A stretch of DNA of 64,000 bases from JAKZVK01 sp965248255 (GCA_965248255.1 CBDFIW010000004.1:2480001-2544000), one strand, 5' to 3'. Positions 25,458-35,489 are shown, counted from the stretch's first letter. Numbers and translations are program-made. Notes: generated from the letters alone by a model not told the origin.

Positions 25458-26550
25458 TTGAATCCCGCAAATTATTATGACACTTTTTGACAGTGTGGAG
25501 CATCTATATATGTATGGGCAACCCCAAAGGTGTGAAGCGGGATTTCAAGGCGCTGGAGAAGCGCCGTTTCGAAGCGATGCGGCTGCTCCACCAAGGCCAC
25601 AATCAGTCCGAGACGGCGAGACGGCTGAACGTCGCTCGCCAAACCGTCAGTGAGTGGCGGCGGCAATACCGCGAGCAGGGTGCGGCCGGACTCCGCCAGG
25701 CCGGGCGCGCCGGACGCAAGCCGCTCCTCGATGCCGCACAACGCGAACGCCTGACGTCGCTGCTGCTGGAAGGCCCGGAAGCCCACGGCTTCCCAACGCC
25801 CCTGTGGAGCTGTCCGCGGGTGGCTCGGCTGACCGGAGACGAGTTCGGGGTCGCATACCACGCAGGCCACGCCTGGAAGATCCTGCGAGCGCTCGACTGG
25901 AGCCCGCAACGCCCGGCCGGAAAGGCGCGCGAGCGCAACGAAGAGCGGATCCGCACCTGGAAGCGCAAGACCTGGAAGCGCATTAAAAAAAGCCCAAAAC
26001 GAAGGCCGTACGCTCGTCTTCATCGACGAAAGCGGATTGAGTCAGAAGTCGCATCGCTGCCGCACCTGGGCGCCACGTGGCCAAACACCGGTGCTGCAGT
26101 TTAACTTCAACTGGGAGAAGCTTTCCGTCTCGGCGGGGCTGACGCTGCGTAACTTCTACTTCCGGCTCTATCCCGGTGCGATCGGCAAAGAGCAAGTGAC
26201 CGACTTTCTCAAGGCGTTGGTACGTCATATCGATCGCCCGCTGCTGATCGTCTGGGATCGGCTGCCGGCGCACCGTAGCCGCCTGGTGCAAGAGTTCATC
26301 GAACTCTCCGAAGGCCACATCGCAACCGAGTACTTGCCACCCTATGCGCCGGAGTTGAATCCGGTGGAATACATCTGGGCTTACTGGAAGCAGCACGAGT
26401 TGCCGAACGTCTGTCCGAAAGACTACGGCGAGCTGAACGAGCGGGCCCGCAAGGCACTCCGCCGCATGTACCGCAAACCGCGTTTGATCACGGCCTTCTG
26501 GAAACAGTCTTCTCTTTGTTTTGACTGACTCTATATTCTGCGGAAGTCAA
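25458..26550 (+). mobile_element. IS630-family element type 1, copy 1
   Basis: 1093 bases flanked by the TA dinucleotides at 25456-25457 and 26551-26552. The imperfect terminal inverted repeats start TTGAATCCCGCAAATTAT on the left and TTGACTTCCGCAGAATAT on the right (reverse strand). A near-identical copy lies inverted at 60811-61904. Confidence 0.9.
25514..26528 (+). CDS. IS630-type transposase in two overlapping frames (copy 1)
   Basis: The first frame (25514-26104) gives the helix-turn-helix half (NQSETARRLNVARQTVSEW). The second gives the catalytic half with FIDESG, IVWDRLPAH and LNPVEYIW, the three acidic residues of the IS630 DDE triad; it ends at 26528. The change of frame is at a run of seven A at 25984-25990, a slippery site. 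The other copy has eight A there. To join the halves, this copy would need a +1 shift (or -2), the other a -1 shift. This copy may be dead, or rescued by polymerase slippage on the A-run. Confidence 0.8.
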
Positions 26551-26552
26551 TA

Positions 26553-26892
26553 AGCCGGTTCAGCGGCCTTCCAGTGGCGGGCTTGAGCCATTCACGACGG
26601 TCAACGGCCACGATTCGCTCCAGACGCCTGTGGCTCGTGCCGGTGGATGGCTCAAGCCGCGTTGGCTGAGGCCCCTGGAAGGGGCCTGACTCATTCATTT
26701 GGGTGGCTCTCTACCAGGCGTAGAACGCCTGGCTTAGCGGAAACCAAGGCCCACAAGCGGGCCTGTTTACGGCCGGAATGGTGGACGGAATGGGCCGGTT
26801 GGGATCGTGGCCGCATCTCCGGAGCCCGTAAGTCTGCTGGCGGTACGCCTCGCCGGACGAGCACAGAATCCGGTTTCGCTGCGCCCGGGCGG
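26553..26892. other. Intergenic region with a large inverted repeat
   Basis: No gene seen. CCTTCCAGTGGCGGGCTTGAGCC near 26568-26590 is roughly the inverse of GGCTCAAGCCGCG...CCCCTGGAAGG near 26646-26685, so a long imperfect hairpin is possible. The rest contains no recognisable element. Confidence 0.4.
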
Positions 26893-28110
26893 CTAGCCTC
26901 CCCGCGCACTCCGCGCCAGTACCCACTGGCCAGCGAGGGCCAGACCAATCAACCCGATGCAAGCCAGGTAGGCCGCCGAGGTCGAGATCTCGACCGAGAT
27001 GTACCCTGCCAGAAACGGCGCACAGACGGAGCCGACCCCCACAAGCGAATGATGGATTCCTGTCTTCGCGCCGCGGTGTTTTGCTTTCGTGAGACTGACG
27101 ACTAGGCTTGCCGCGTACGCGGTCGCGAGAGCGATTCCGAGTCCGACGAAAGCGACGGCGAAGAGAGCCGAGGGGATGCTAAGCCCTGCCGGGTCCGAAC
27201 TGCCGCCTGCGGGCACGAGGTAGAAGCCGAGAGCAACGAGAGCAAAACCTCCCGCGGCAACCAGTTGAAAGGCGATTCGCCAACGGACAAAACGGTACTA
27301 GTCGGTGAATCCGGTGAGCGACAGAAATGTCACGAGCTGCCCCCACGCGACAATGGACACCAAGCCGCCTACGCTCACGGCGTTGAGTCCGATGTTCTCG
27401 GCCTGGGTGGGAAAGACCCATCCAATCAGGGAGTAGCAGAACCCAACAGCCAACTGAGCCAGCCAGACGGACCCCAGTTGCTCCCAGTCCTCGCCCTGGG
27501 GAGCGGTCGTAGCCACAGGCTGTAGCTTGTCTTTCGGCTCCTCCGGTACGGTTTCGGGGCCTTCCGACCGGGGCGACGGATCGGACATGTACAAGCGGAC
27601 CATGAGGCATCCAACAGCGATGACGGCGACGGTCTGGTAGCTCACTCCCGTGCCGAACTGCTCGGTGATGCCGGCGTACAGGAATCCGACCACTCCCCCG
27701 GCAGCCCATCCCAGGTTGTAGAAGTGCATCTCCCGTGCAAGGGGTCCCCGAGCACGGTCCGCAAGCCATGCCTCGAAGACCGGCCAGACCCCATTGACAC
27801 CCATCGTGATGACAAAGACCGTGGCGACAAACAACGGGAACTCCGTCACCGACGGCATGTACGAGCAGGAGCCGATCAGCACGAGGTAGAAGAGAACCAT
27901 GGTCGGCTTGCGGCCGAACCGGTCTGCCAGGATTCCGGCCAGCGGCGGCGTGAGGAAATTGGCTAAGCCATAGGCCAAGCCGGTTTGGCCCGCCGAGAAG
28001 GCATCGCCTCCGAGGTCCCTGACCTTGAGGGCGGAGGCAAGCCAAAACATCGTCTCGCCCATGCAGAAGATAAAGCTGTGCGTGAAGTTGAAGATGAGCC
28101 GCGATTTCAT
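26893..28110 (-). pseudogene. MFS transporter interrupted by one amber codon
   Basis: One continuous frame of about 405 codons encodes a major facilitator transporter. The loop motif LADRFGRKP follows the second helix and about eleven to twelve hydrophobic segments are present. A single TAG at 27298-27300, after residue 270 (LTGFTD*YRFVRWR), splits it; the same frame continues to 26893 with good membrane segments (VAAGGFALVALGFYLV). No other damage is seen. Either a recent nonsense mutation, a sequencing error, or readthrough. It lies 22 bases downstream of the dimethylformamidase-like gene and probably exported or imported a related compound. Confidence 0.8.
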
Positions 28111-28132
28111 CTGGGCCTGGGGAAATAGGGCG

Positions 28133-30289
28133 CTATTCCGCTTGATCCGCTACCGGGGATCCCGAGGGCGTCTCGAGAAACCGGCGGAGCACGTTCTCGG
28201 TGATGCGCGAGACGTTGTTTTCGTATCGGCTGTGGGAAAGGCTGCCGGTCCAGGTGACTGATCCCGCGGCAAAGACGGCTCCCCCTCGTGGGCGTGCCCA
28301 AAACGCGAGATGAGCTACTGGAGGAACAGGTGTGCGCCGAGGAGGCGTGAAAGCATCATGGCGGGCTTCCGCCAGCACCGCCGGCCGGGATTCATCATCG
28401 TCCCACTGCCACTCTTGGACGGAGTCCATCTCGAAGCCGGCTGCACTTCCCAGGTTCAATCCGAAATCGCCGATCACTTCGTCCCGCCCGACTCCGTCGA
28501 AGATGAAGCGGTATTCCGGTTTGTAACTGGCCTCCACACGCCCAAACCCCCAACGGCCTTCGGCGGAGGTCCATACATTGGCTGAGTGTTCAACACCGAG
28601 CGTGCGCCGTGGAGACCGCCCCCGCCGCGCCCACAGACCACCCAGCTCGCCCGTCGTGCTGTGTTGCCATTCACCAGGCTGCGGCACGTAGGTCGGACCA
28701 TAGTCGCCTTCTCCTCCCTTGCGCACTTCGATCAAATGCGGACGATCCGCATCGATCGACGTCACCCAATAAAGGCCGTTGCCCTCTAGATACAGGACCC
28801 GGCCGCCGTCGCGGGTGTACTGCGAGAGAGCGTCGACCATCTCTCGCGTGCAGTACTCGGGGTGGCTGCCGAGAATGATGCAGCGATAACGGGACAGCAG
28901 GGCCTCACCCTGGCGGTGGAGGTCTTCGTCGGCGGAGACGTCGTAGTCAAAGCCTTTCTGCTCCAGCCAATCGATCAGGTAGAGATTTGCGGTGACGGTA
29001 TGGGCGCCCCAATGTTGAAACCCGGCGCGTGGATTCCATGCACGTGTCGGCTGACGGCGGGTGCGGTAGTAGACCAAAGATCCGTCGCTGTGAACGTTGT
29101 ACAGGCTGAGCCCACTATCGAGAACGCCGTCCTCGGTGTAGCTGTAGCAGGCCCGATTGCTTCCGTAAGCCTGCCAAGTGAGGGTTGGGACCAAGCAGGC
29201 CAATGAACACCGTGGCTCTTTGGGACGAACCACGAAGGGGACGAACAGTTCGTCGCCGTCCTTGGCGACACGGGCAGCGTAGATGCCTGGCCGGGCATCC
29301 TCGGCCACTGCAAGCTCCCAGGTGGGGTCCCACCGAGCGTCTTCGAGGTCGCCGTCGTGGAAGTGGACGGCGTTGTAGTCTTGAGGAGCCTCGGTGAACA
29401 GGCGAGAAGGCATGCCCGCCCAGAAAGGCCCTGTCACGGCACGGCCCGGGGCATTGACCGCTTTGCCATGGTTGCCGTGCCCCGATACGTCGACAATCCG
29501 CGATCCGCTCACGTCGAGTGAAAGATCCCAGCAGCCGAGCGCGCCTTCCACTCTTGCCGGGTCGCGCTCTTCGGATAGCGCCCAGACCTGCTCACTATCG
29601 AGAGCTTCTCCCACCAACACCGGATGGCCGATCTTGCCGTTGAAGTGGGCCCAGTGGCGGCCTGTGTGCTCGGTGTCGGGTGCCGCTCCGAAGAGAAGCG
29701 GCGCCGTGCCGGCAAGGATCTGCCCTTGGCTCAAGGTCTTCGGCGAGACGACGAGTTGATCCTGCGAGCTGCGGGTTTCGACCGTGCCCGAAGCGTCGCC
29801 CACACGCTGGTAAAGGCGTGCTTCCCCAGTCCGCGGATCGTAGCTGAATGCGACAAAGTGCCAACAATTCAAATGTGCGGTCTCGCGCGCCGTCACCCAT
29901 TCCGCCGTGTGCCCGTCATGAGAGATCGCCGCCGTCAGGAACCTGTCGCCGGCGTAGAAGAGTGCATAGCTCAACTGCCCCGGCATCCACTTCGCGGTCA
30001 AGGTGTGCCAGCCGCTGAGCTGCAGGGTGGGATCGAACCACATGGCGAGCGTGAAGGCCGCCGTCGGGTTGAGCGAATCAGCGTGCGGAATCTCTATGTA
30101 CGAGCCAAAGTCGGTGACCTGCTCTCGAATGCGAACATTCGCCGGCTGGGCCCAGTTGACCGGCTCTTCTTTGTATCCCGGCCCGGAGGGATTCGGGTCC
30201 CCGTGAATCAGCCGGACGACCCGCCATTGCGCTTCGCAAGGGGGGCCACCCAGCATCAGTCGAAAGCGCTCGTCGGCCGAAACAGACAT
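28133..30289 (-). CDS. N,N-dimethylformamidase large-subunit-like protein, 5' end doubtful
   Basis: 718 residues from the ATG at 30289. The N-terminal part contains a LamG-like beta-sandwich (about 60-210). The C-terminal half matches the N,N-dimethylformamidase beta-subunit C-terminal domain, with LVPTLTWQAYGSNR, the ILGSHPEYCTREMVDALSQY segment and GGRVLYLEGNGLYWV. The family hydrolyses amides with a tyrosine-ligated iron. In-frame codons upstream (SPIPGLGLEGYADE) still look like the protein, yet no start codon exists before the IS630 element that abuts at 30361. The gene may therefore be truncated at its 5' end by that insertion. Confidence 0.75.
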   Translation of the reverse strand: MSVSADERFRLMLGGPPCEAQWRVVRLIHGDPNPSGPGYKEEPVNWAQPANVRIREQVTDFGSYIEIPHADSLNPTAAFTLAMWFDPTLQLSGWHTLTAKWMPGQLSYALFYAGDRFLTAAISHDGHTAEWVTARETAHLNCWHFVAFSYDPRTGEARLYQRVGDASGTVETRSSQDQLVVSPKTLSQGQILAGTAPLLFGAAPDTEHTGRHWAHFNGKIGHPVLVGEALDSEQVWALSEERDPARVEGALGCWDLSLDVSGSRIVDVSGHGNHGKAVNAPGRAVTGPFWAGMPSRLFTEAPQDYNAVHFHDGDLEDARWDPTWELAVAEDARPGIYAARVAKDGDELFVPFVVRPKEPRCSLACLVPTLTWQAYGSNRACYSYTEDGVLDSGLSLYNVHSDGSLVYYRTRRQPTRAWNPRAGFQHWGAHTVTANLYLIDWLEQKGFDYDVSADEDLHRQGEALLSRYRCIILGSHPEYCTREMVDALSQYTRDGGRVLYLEGNGLYWVTSIDADRPHLIEVRKGGEGDYGPTYVPQPGEWQHSTTGELGGLWARRGRSPRRTLGVEHSANVWTSAEGRWGFGRVEASYKPEYRFIFDGVGRDEVIGDFGLNLGSAAGFEMDSVQEWQWDDDESRPAVLAEARHDAFTPPRRTPVPPVAHLAFWARPRGGAVFAAGSVTWTGSLSHSRYENNVSRITENVLRRFLETPSGSPVADQAE

Positions 30290-30360
30290 CTCGTCCGCAT
30301 AGCCCTCGAGCCCAAGACCAGGGATCGGAGAAAGACGGTTTACGTCGGAACGCGCCGCTA

Positions 30361-31523
30361 GTGTAGTGCACCATAAATAATGAACTTATATTGACTTCCC
30401 ATCGTCTCTATTAACAGGAGGCATGGGATGCGAAGAGCACAACCAGTAACTTTGAACACAGCGCAATGCAAGCAGTTGGACCGCTACGCGCGCGGCCGCC
30501 AAGTCGCCGTTCGTCTCGCCCTGCGAGCCAGGATTGTCCTGCTGGCCGCCGACGGTCTCGAGAATAAGCAGATCGCCGCACAGCTCGGTGTCTCGCGGCA
30601 GTTGGTGGCCCGCTGGCGCACGCGCTTTCTCGAAAGCAGCATCGCCGGCATTGCAAAAGACGCCCCACGGCCCGGTCGTAAACCTGCCGTCTCGAAGCAG
30701 AAAGTACAGCAGATCATCCACAAGACCACTCGCGAGAAACCGTCCAACGCCACCCACTGGAGCCGCCGCACCATGGCCGCCGCGGCCGGCGTCAGCGCTT
30801 CCACCGTGGGACGGATTTGGCGCGCCCATGGCCTCAAGCCCCACCGCGTCAAGACCTTCAAGCTCAGCAATGACCCGCGTTTCGCCGAGAAACTCGACGA
30901 CATCGTCGGACTCTATCTCAATCCGCCTGAGCATGCTCTGGTTCTCTCGCTCGATGAGAAGTCCCAAATCCAAGCCCTCGATCGCACCCAGCCCGGCCTG
31001 CCGCTCAAAAAGGGACGCGGCCAAACGATGACCCACGATTACAAGCGCAACGGCACGACCACCCTGTTTGCGGCGCTCAACAGCCTTGACGGCAGCGTGA
31101 TCGCCGAGTGCATGCCCCGACACAGCCACCAGGAATGGCTGCGCTTCCTGCGCTTAATTGACCGCCGCACTCCCAAGGACAAACAGCTTCATCTCATCGT
31201 GGACAACTATGCCACCCACAAGCATGCCGCTGTGAAGCGTTGGCTCGATCGTCACCCGCGCTTCCACATTCATTTCACCCCGACCTCGGCGTCGTGGCTG
31301 AACATGGTCGAGCGATTCTTTCGCGATCTCACCGTCAAGCGCCTGCGCCGCGGCGTGTTTCGCAGCGTGGACGAGCTCGTCGCCGCCATTGACGACTACA
31401 TCGCCCAGCACAACGGGCATCCCACGCCCTTCATCTGGACCGCGACCGCCTCCGACATCCTCGAGAAAGTCAAGCGCGGACGTGCCGCCCTGCATAAGGT
31501 GCAATCTGCTTGACGCACTACAC
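30361..31523 (+). mobile_element. IS630-family element type 2, copy A
   Basis: 1163 bases flanked by TA at 30359-30360 and 31524-31525. Terminal inverted repeats GTGTAGTGC and GCACTACAC. It is about 99 percent identical by eye to the copy at 50692-51855, in the same orientation. It separates the dimethylformamidase-like gene from the AIM24-like gene and may have removed the native upstream regions of both. Confidence 0.92.
30428..31513 (+). CDS. IS630-family transposase (copy A)
   Basis: 361 residues in a single frame. The N-terminal helix-turn-helix segment is KQIAAQLGVSRQLVARWRTRF, with a second one around VSASTVGRIWRAHGL. The DDE catalytic domain shows LSLDEKSQIQAL, LIVDNYATH and LNMVERFFRDL. 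The ATG at 30428 follows an AGGAGG. It ends at TGA inside the right terminal repeat, ten bases before the element end. Confidence 0.92.
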   Translation: MRRAQPVTLNTAQCKQLDRYARGRQVAVRLALRARIVLLAADGLENKQIAAQLGVSRQLVARWRTRFLESSIAGIAKDAPRPGRKPAVSKQKVQQIIHKTTREKPSNATHWSRRTMAAAAGVSASTVGRIWRAHGLKPHRVKTFKLSNDPRFAEKLDDIVGLYLNPPEHALVLSLDEKSQIQALDRTQPGLPLKKGRGQTMTHDYKRNGTTTLFAALNSLDGSVIAECMPRHSHQEWLRFLRLIDRRTPKDKQLHLIVDNYATHKHAAVKRWLDRHPRFHIHFTPTSASWLNMVERFFRDLTVKRLRRGVFRSVDELVAAIDDYIAQHNGHPTPFIWTATASDILEKVKRGRAALHKVQSA

Positions 31524-31533
31524 TAGGCGTGCT

Positions 31534-32415
31534 ATGCCTTTTTGCTCACAGTGCGGCGGTCAAATCGACGAGAACGTGGCCTTTTGCGGTTCGTGCGGAG
31601 CCCGCACCGGCGGCGGTGCCGTGGCTACCGCACCAGCGGCCGTGGCCGAGCGGATGGACCCGGTCAGCTACGACATCGAGGGCGACAACCTGCAGGTAGT
31701 GCGGGTGAAACTCAAGCCCGGCCAAGAGGTCTACGCGGAAGCGGGCAAGATGGTCTACAAGACGGCCAACGTCGAGTGGAAGACCCAGATGTCCGGCAGC
31801 GGCATCGGCGAAAAGCTGTTCGGAGCGCTCAAGAGGAAACTGACGGGCGAGTCACTCTTCATGACCCACTTCAAGAGCAACGGGGGTAATGGAGAAGTCG
31901 GCTTCGCCGGCGACTATCCGGGCCGCATCCAGGCCTTCGAGCTGGCGGCCGGCCAGTCCGTGCTGGTTCAGCGAGACGGGTTCATCGTTGCCGAGCGGAC
32001 GGTCAGTCTCGATATCGCCTTTACGAAGAAGATCGGCGCCGGCTTCTTCGGCGGCGAGGGCTTCATCTTGCAGAAGCTGACCGGCCCCGGCGTAGCGTTC
32101 ATCCACGGTGGCGGTGACTTCGTGGAGTTCAACCTTGGCCCGGGTGAGGTTCTGCAGGTCGACACCGGCTGCATCGTGGCCTTCGATGAGTCGGTCAGCT
32201 ACGATGTGCAGTTCGCCGGTGGTATTGCCACGAGCATCTTCGCCGGCGAGGGGCTGTTCCTGGCCACCATGACCGGGCCCGGGAAAGCCTACGTTCAGAC
32301 CATGACACTCTCAAAGCTGCGCCGTGAGCTGGGCGGCGGCTTGGGTGGGAAGTCGGGCGGCGGCGAAGCGCGCGGCCTGGGAGCGCTGACAAACATGTTC
32401 GGCAGCAACGATTGA
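31534..32415 (+). CDS. AIM24-family protein with zinc ribbon
   Basis: 293 residues from the ATG at 31534. An N-terminal zinc ribbon (CSQCGGQ...FCGSCGART) is followed by the TIGR00266/AIM24 beta-solenoid-like domain (GQEVYAEAGKMVYKTANVEW, GEGFILQKLTGPGVAFIHGGG, GEGLFLATMTGPGKAYVQTM) and a Gly-rich tail. The function of bacterial AIM24 proteins is not established. The start codon is only ten bases from the IS630 end and has no good ribosome-binding site, so expression probably changed with the insertion. Confidence 0.85.
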   Translation: MPFCSQCGGQIDENVAFCGSCGARTGGGAVATAPAAVAERMDPVSYDIEGDNLQVVRVKLKPGQEVYAEAGKMVYKTANVEWKTQMSGSGIGEKLFGALKRKLTGESLFMTHFKSNGGNGEVGFAGDYPGRIQAFELAAGQSVLVQRDGFIVAERTVSLDIAFTKKIGAGFFGGEGFILQKLTGPGVAFIHGGGDFVEFNLGPGEVLQVDTGCIVAFDESVSYDVQFAGGIATSIFAGEGLFLATMTGPGKAYVQTMTLSKLRRELGGGLGGKSGGGEARGLGALTNMFGSND

Positions 32416-32601
32416 TCGTGGTCCCTCGCACCTGTTCAGCCATAGTAAGCAAGAAAGTCCTCAGGCCTCGCGAGCGCTACCGTGTTGGATGGGTGCAGCT
32501 TGTGGTCCTTCGAACGGATTGAGGCCCCACCCGCAGGCGTCTGGGGCTGCCTTGGTATACTTCGAGTTCCGGCCGGCATGCGCCGGTCAACGCACTCCGT
32601 G

Positions 32602-33606
32602 ATGCCTGAACCGTCGCCACAAAACGGGTCCCTGAACGTCGAGAACGGCAAGCGGATCTATCTCCTCAAGCCGCGGGGCTTTTGCGCCGGGGTGGTGCGG
32701 GCCATCGACATCGTCGAGTTGGCACTGGAGGTGTACGGGGCGCCGATCTACGTGCGGCGGGAGATTGTGCACAACCGCCACGTCGTCGACGACCTGTCGA
32801 GCCGCGGAGCGATTTTCGTCGAGGAGTTGGACGCGGTCCCCCCCGGGGCCCGCGTCGTCTACAGCGCGCACGGGGTCTCGCCGCGGGTGCGTACCGATGC
32901 CGAGGCCCGCGAGCTCAAGGTGATTGACGCCACTTGCCCCTTGGTGACAAAGGTTCACTTGGAGGCCGTCCGGTTCGCGTCGCGCGAAGGCACGATCTTG
33001 CTGATCGGCCACCGTGATCACGATGAGATCATTGGAACCATGGGCGAGGCCCCGAACCATACGATCGTCGTATCGTCTACGGAGGAGGCCCGGAGCGTCG
33101 AAGTTCCCGCCGGCCGGAAGGTCTATTACCTGACCCAGACCACTCTCAGTCTTGACGAAGCCGGCGAGATCATCACGGAGCTCAAGAGACGGTTTCCCCA
33201 AATGCAGGGCCCGCCGGCCCAGGACATCTGCTACGCCACCGAAAATCGCCAGCAGGCAGTGAAGGGTATCGCCTCGCGGAGCGACCTGCTGCTGGTCGTC
33301 GGCTCGGAAAACAGTTCGAACTCCCGGCGCTTGGTGGAAGTCGGCGGCAATGCCGGCCTGCCGGGCTACTTGATCGACGATGAGACCGACGTCCGGGAGG
33401 AGTGGTTTGACGGCGTCAAGAGCGTGTCGATCACAGCCGGTGCGTCGGCCCCGGAGGTCCTGGTGCAAAAGGTGATCGCCTACCTGTCGAGATTTGGCTT
33501 CTCTCACGTGGAGGAACTCGAGGTCGTCGAGGAGGACGTTTTCTTCCCTCTCCCCCACGAACTGACCGCTGCGTCGGGCCCTCTGACGACGATCTCGAAC
33601 GCGTGA
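32602..33606 (+). CDS. ispH: 4-hydroxy-3-methylbut-2-enyl diphosphate reductase
   Basis: 334 residues from the ATG at 32602; the open frame continues upstream to 32482 without family similarity. The three Fe-S ligands are visible: C28 in KPRGFCAGV, C112 in DATCPLV, C210 in DICYATENRQ. The family HGV (SAHGVSP) and SSNSxRL (NSSNSRRLVEV) motifs are present too. It makes IPP and DMAPP in the last step of the MEP pathway, in the cytoplasm. It heads a run of seven same-strand genes ending with the squalene enzymes, so it can feed them precursor. Confidence 0.94.
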   Translation: MPEPSPQNGSLNVENGKRIYLLKPRGFCAGVVRAIDIVELALEVYGAPIYVRREIVHNRHVVDDLSSRGAIFVEELDAVPPGARVVYSAHGVSPRVRTDAEARELKVIDATCPLVTKVHLEAVRFASREGTILLIGHRDHDEIIGTMGEAPNHTIVVSSTEEARSVEVPAGRKVYYLTQTTLSLDEAGEIITELKRRFPQMQGPPAQDICYATENRQQAVKGIASRSDLLLVVGSENSSNSRRLVEVGGNAGLPGYLIDDETDVREEWFDGVKSVSITAGASAPEVLVQKVIAYLSRFGFSHVEELEVVEEDVFFPLPHELTAASGPLTTISNA

Positions 33607-33640
33607 CCCGGGCCTCACTACAAGACCCCCTTGTTGCGAT

Positions 33641-34387
33641 GTGAACCCTCTCGATCCGACGCTGTTGATCGTTGCCGCCGACCGCAGGGAGCTGGAGAGG
33701 ATCGGCAGCCGGCAGCCTAAGTTCGAGCTTTGCACTGTCGGGCTGCGCTGGAGCGCCCGGGGGCTGCTCCACGGGCGGCCTACGCTGCTCGTGGCCAACG
33801 GTCCGGGCCGCGGGAATGCCCGCCACGCGGTCTCGGTGGCTTGCCGGGATTTCCCCATCCGTACCGTGGTTTCGACCGGGTGTGTCGGAGCGCTGGACTC
33901 GCGGCTGCGGGCGGGGGATCTATTCCTCGCCGACCGTGTTATCGAGGCCGAAACCGGGGCGGCGTATCCTGTAAAGTTAGAGTTGAGCTTCGGATCGTGG
34001 TCACAGCCGGCGCCGGCGGTGGGCGGGCTGCTCACCGTAGACGAGGTCGTGCAGGACGCCGAAGCCAAGGCTCGGCTGCGAGAAACCGGAGCGTGCGCGG
34101 TCGACATGGAGGCCTCCGCTGTCGCCGGAGAAGCCCGCGCGCGCGGTTTGCCCTTCTACTGCGTGCGCGCCGTGAGCGACGACGCGACAACGAGTTTCGA
34201 GATCGACTTTAACGGGGCCCGGCGCCCGGACGGCACCTTCTCAAGCTGGCAGGTGGCCGCGCAAGCCGGGCTGAGCCGGCGGCGGTGGGGTCACTTGGTT
34301 ACGGTCTACCGCGACGCCCGGAAGGCCTTCGAAACGCTCGGAGCTTTCTTTCATTGCTGCCGATTCGGCACCGAGAACCCTGGATGA
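33641..34387 (+). CDS. Nucleoside phosphorylase-like protein (HpnG-type candidate)
   Basis: 248 residues from a GTG at 33641. Purine/MTA-SAH nucleosidase fold with the STGCVGAL glycine-rich strand, the VDMEASAVAGEARARGLPF active-site segment and the VRAVSDD aspartate near residue 175. Its location between ispH and hpnC-E suggests the hopanoid-associated phosphorylase HpnG, which removes adenine from adenosylhopane. No hpnH or squalene-hopene cyclase is in the window, so this remains a guess; MTA/SAH nucleosidase is the alternative. Stop and the next start overlap (ATGA). Confidence 0.75.
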   Translation: MNPLDPTLLIVAADRRELERIGSRQPKFELCTVGLRWSARGLLHGRPTLLVANGPGRGNARHAVSVACRDFPIRTVVSTGCVGALDSRLRAGDLFLADRVIEAETGAAYPVKLELSFGSWSQPAPAVGGLLTVDEVVQDAEAKARLRETGACAVDMEASAVAGEARARGLPFYCVRAVSDDATTSFEIDFNGARRPDGTFSSWQVAAQAGLSRRRWGHLVTVYRDARKAFETLGAFFHCCRFGTENPG

Positions 34388-35469
34388 ACACCCTCTCGCC
34401 CGCGCTTCCTGATTCGATGGCCGCCTCGGTCTACCGAGGCCAGGGCAGAGTGAACCTCGAAAAGCTGCCGGTTCCCGGCATCGGCCCGAGGGAGATTCTG
34501 GTGCGGGTGGAGTCGTGCGGCATCTGCCACACCGACCTCAAGAAGATTCAGTACGACCTGCTGCCGCCGCCAAGGGTCTACGGCCATGAGACGGCCGGGG
34601 TGGTTGCCGCTGTCGGTGACGGGGTAAGCGGATTCGAGACGGGCGACCGGGTGTGCTTATTCCACCACATCCCGTGTCTGGAGTGCTTCTATTGCCGTCA
34701 CCGGGACTACGCGCAATGTGCGACGTACAAAAAGGTGGGAGTCAGCGCCGGGTTTGAGCCAGCCGGCGGCGGTTTCGCACAGTTTGTCCGGGTGATGGAT
34801 TGGGTCGTGCGGCGCGGTGTCGTGAAGATCCCTGACGGCATCAGCTTCGACCGCGCCAGCTTCGTCGAGCCGGTCAATACTTGCTTAAAAGCGCTGGAGA
34901 AGTGTGCGGCGGCGCCCGGCGAAACCGTCCTGGTCCTGGGTCAGGGTCCAATCGGGCTCCTTTTTACGATCCTGTTGCAGCGCAAGGGTATCGAGGACGT
35001 CTACACGACCGACATCGTAGCGGCGCGGCTGGAGGCCTCGGAAAGGATTGGGGCGCGGCAGGCCTGGAGCGGCGGGGAGGTGGACGTTGCCTCCGAAGTG
35101 CGCCAACGCACCGAAGGCCGGGGCGCGGACCTGGTCATCGTCGCGGCCTCGGCGGCGGGTATCGTCGAGCAGGCCATCGCCGCCTCGCGGCCCGGCGGGC
35201 GGGTGCTGCTATTTGCCCAGACGTCGGCACAGGAAACCTTTCACGTCAGCGGTGCGAGCCTTTGTGCGGGTGACCGAACTTTGATAGGATCATACAGCGC
35301 TTCGGTTGATTGGCAGCAGGAATCCGCTGAGCTTGTCTGGCAGCCTGATTTTCCCGTCGAGGAATTGATTTCGCACCGGCTTCCGCTCGAAGAAATGGAC
35401 CAAGGCATCGAGTTGGCGCGGCAGCCGGCCCAGGGCTCGCTGAAGCTGATCGTGAACCCGCAAAGGTAA
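34384..35469 (+). CDS. Zinc-binding alcohol dehydrogenase family protein 1
   Basis: 361 residues from the ATG at 34384, overlapping the previous stop. Medium-chain dehydrogenase with catalytic zinc ligands in ESCGICHTD and GHETAG, a structural zinc lobe (CLECFYCRHRDYAQC) and the Rossmann motif VLGQGPIGLL. It oxidises or reduces an alcohol with NAD(P). It is followed eight bases later by a second, distinct member of the family, so the two may act in sequence on the same molecule or form a heteromer. Confidence 0.85.
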   Translation: MNTLSPALPDSMAASVYRGQGRVNLEKLPVPGIGPREILVRVESCGICHTDLKKIQYDLLPPPRVYGHETAGVVAAVGDGVSGFETGDRVCLFHHIPCLECFYCRHRDYAQCATYKKVGVSAGFEPAGGGFAQFVRVMDWVVRRGVVKIPDGISFDRASFVEPVNTCLKALEKCAAAPGETVLVLGQGPIGLLFTILLQRKGIEDVYTTDIVAARLEASERIGARQAWSGGEVDVASEVRQRTEGRGADLVIVAASAAGIVEQAIAASRPGGRVLLFAQTSAQETFHVSGASLCAGDRTLIGSYSASVDWQQESAELVWQPDFPVEELISHRLPLEEMDQGIELARQPAQGSLKLIVNPQR

Positions 35470-35489
35470 ACGGCATCTTGCAAGAGAAG

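Noticed and set aside
32587..34107. 506-codon minus-strand frame
   Set aside because: It runs opposite to ispH and the phosphorylase, which are clearly coding; no domain is visible in it. High GC keeps the antisense frame open.
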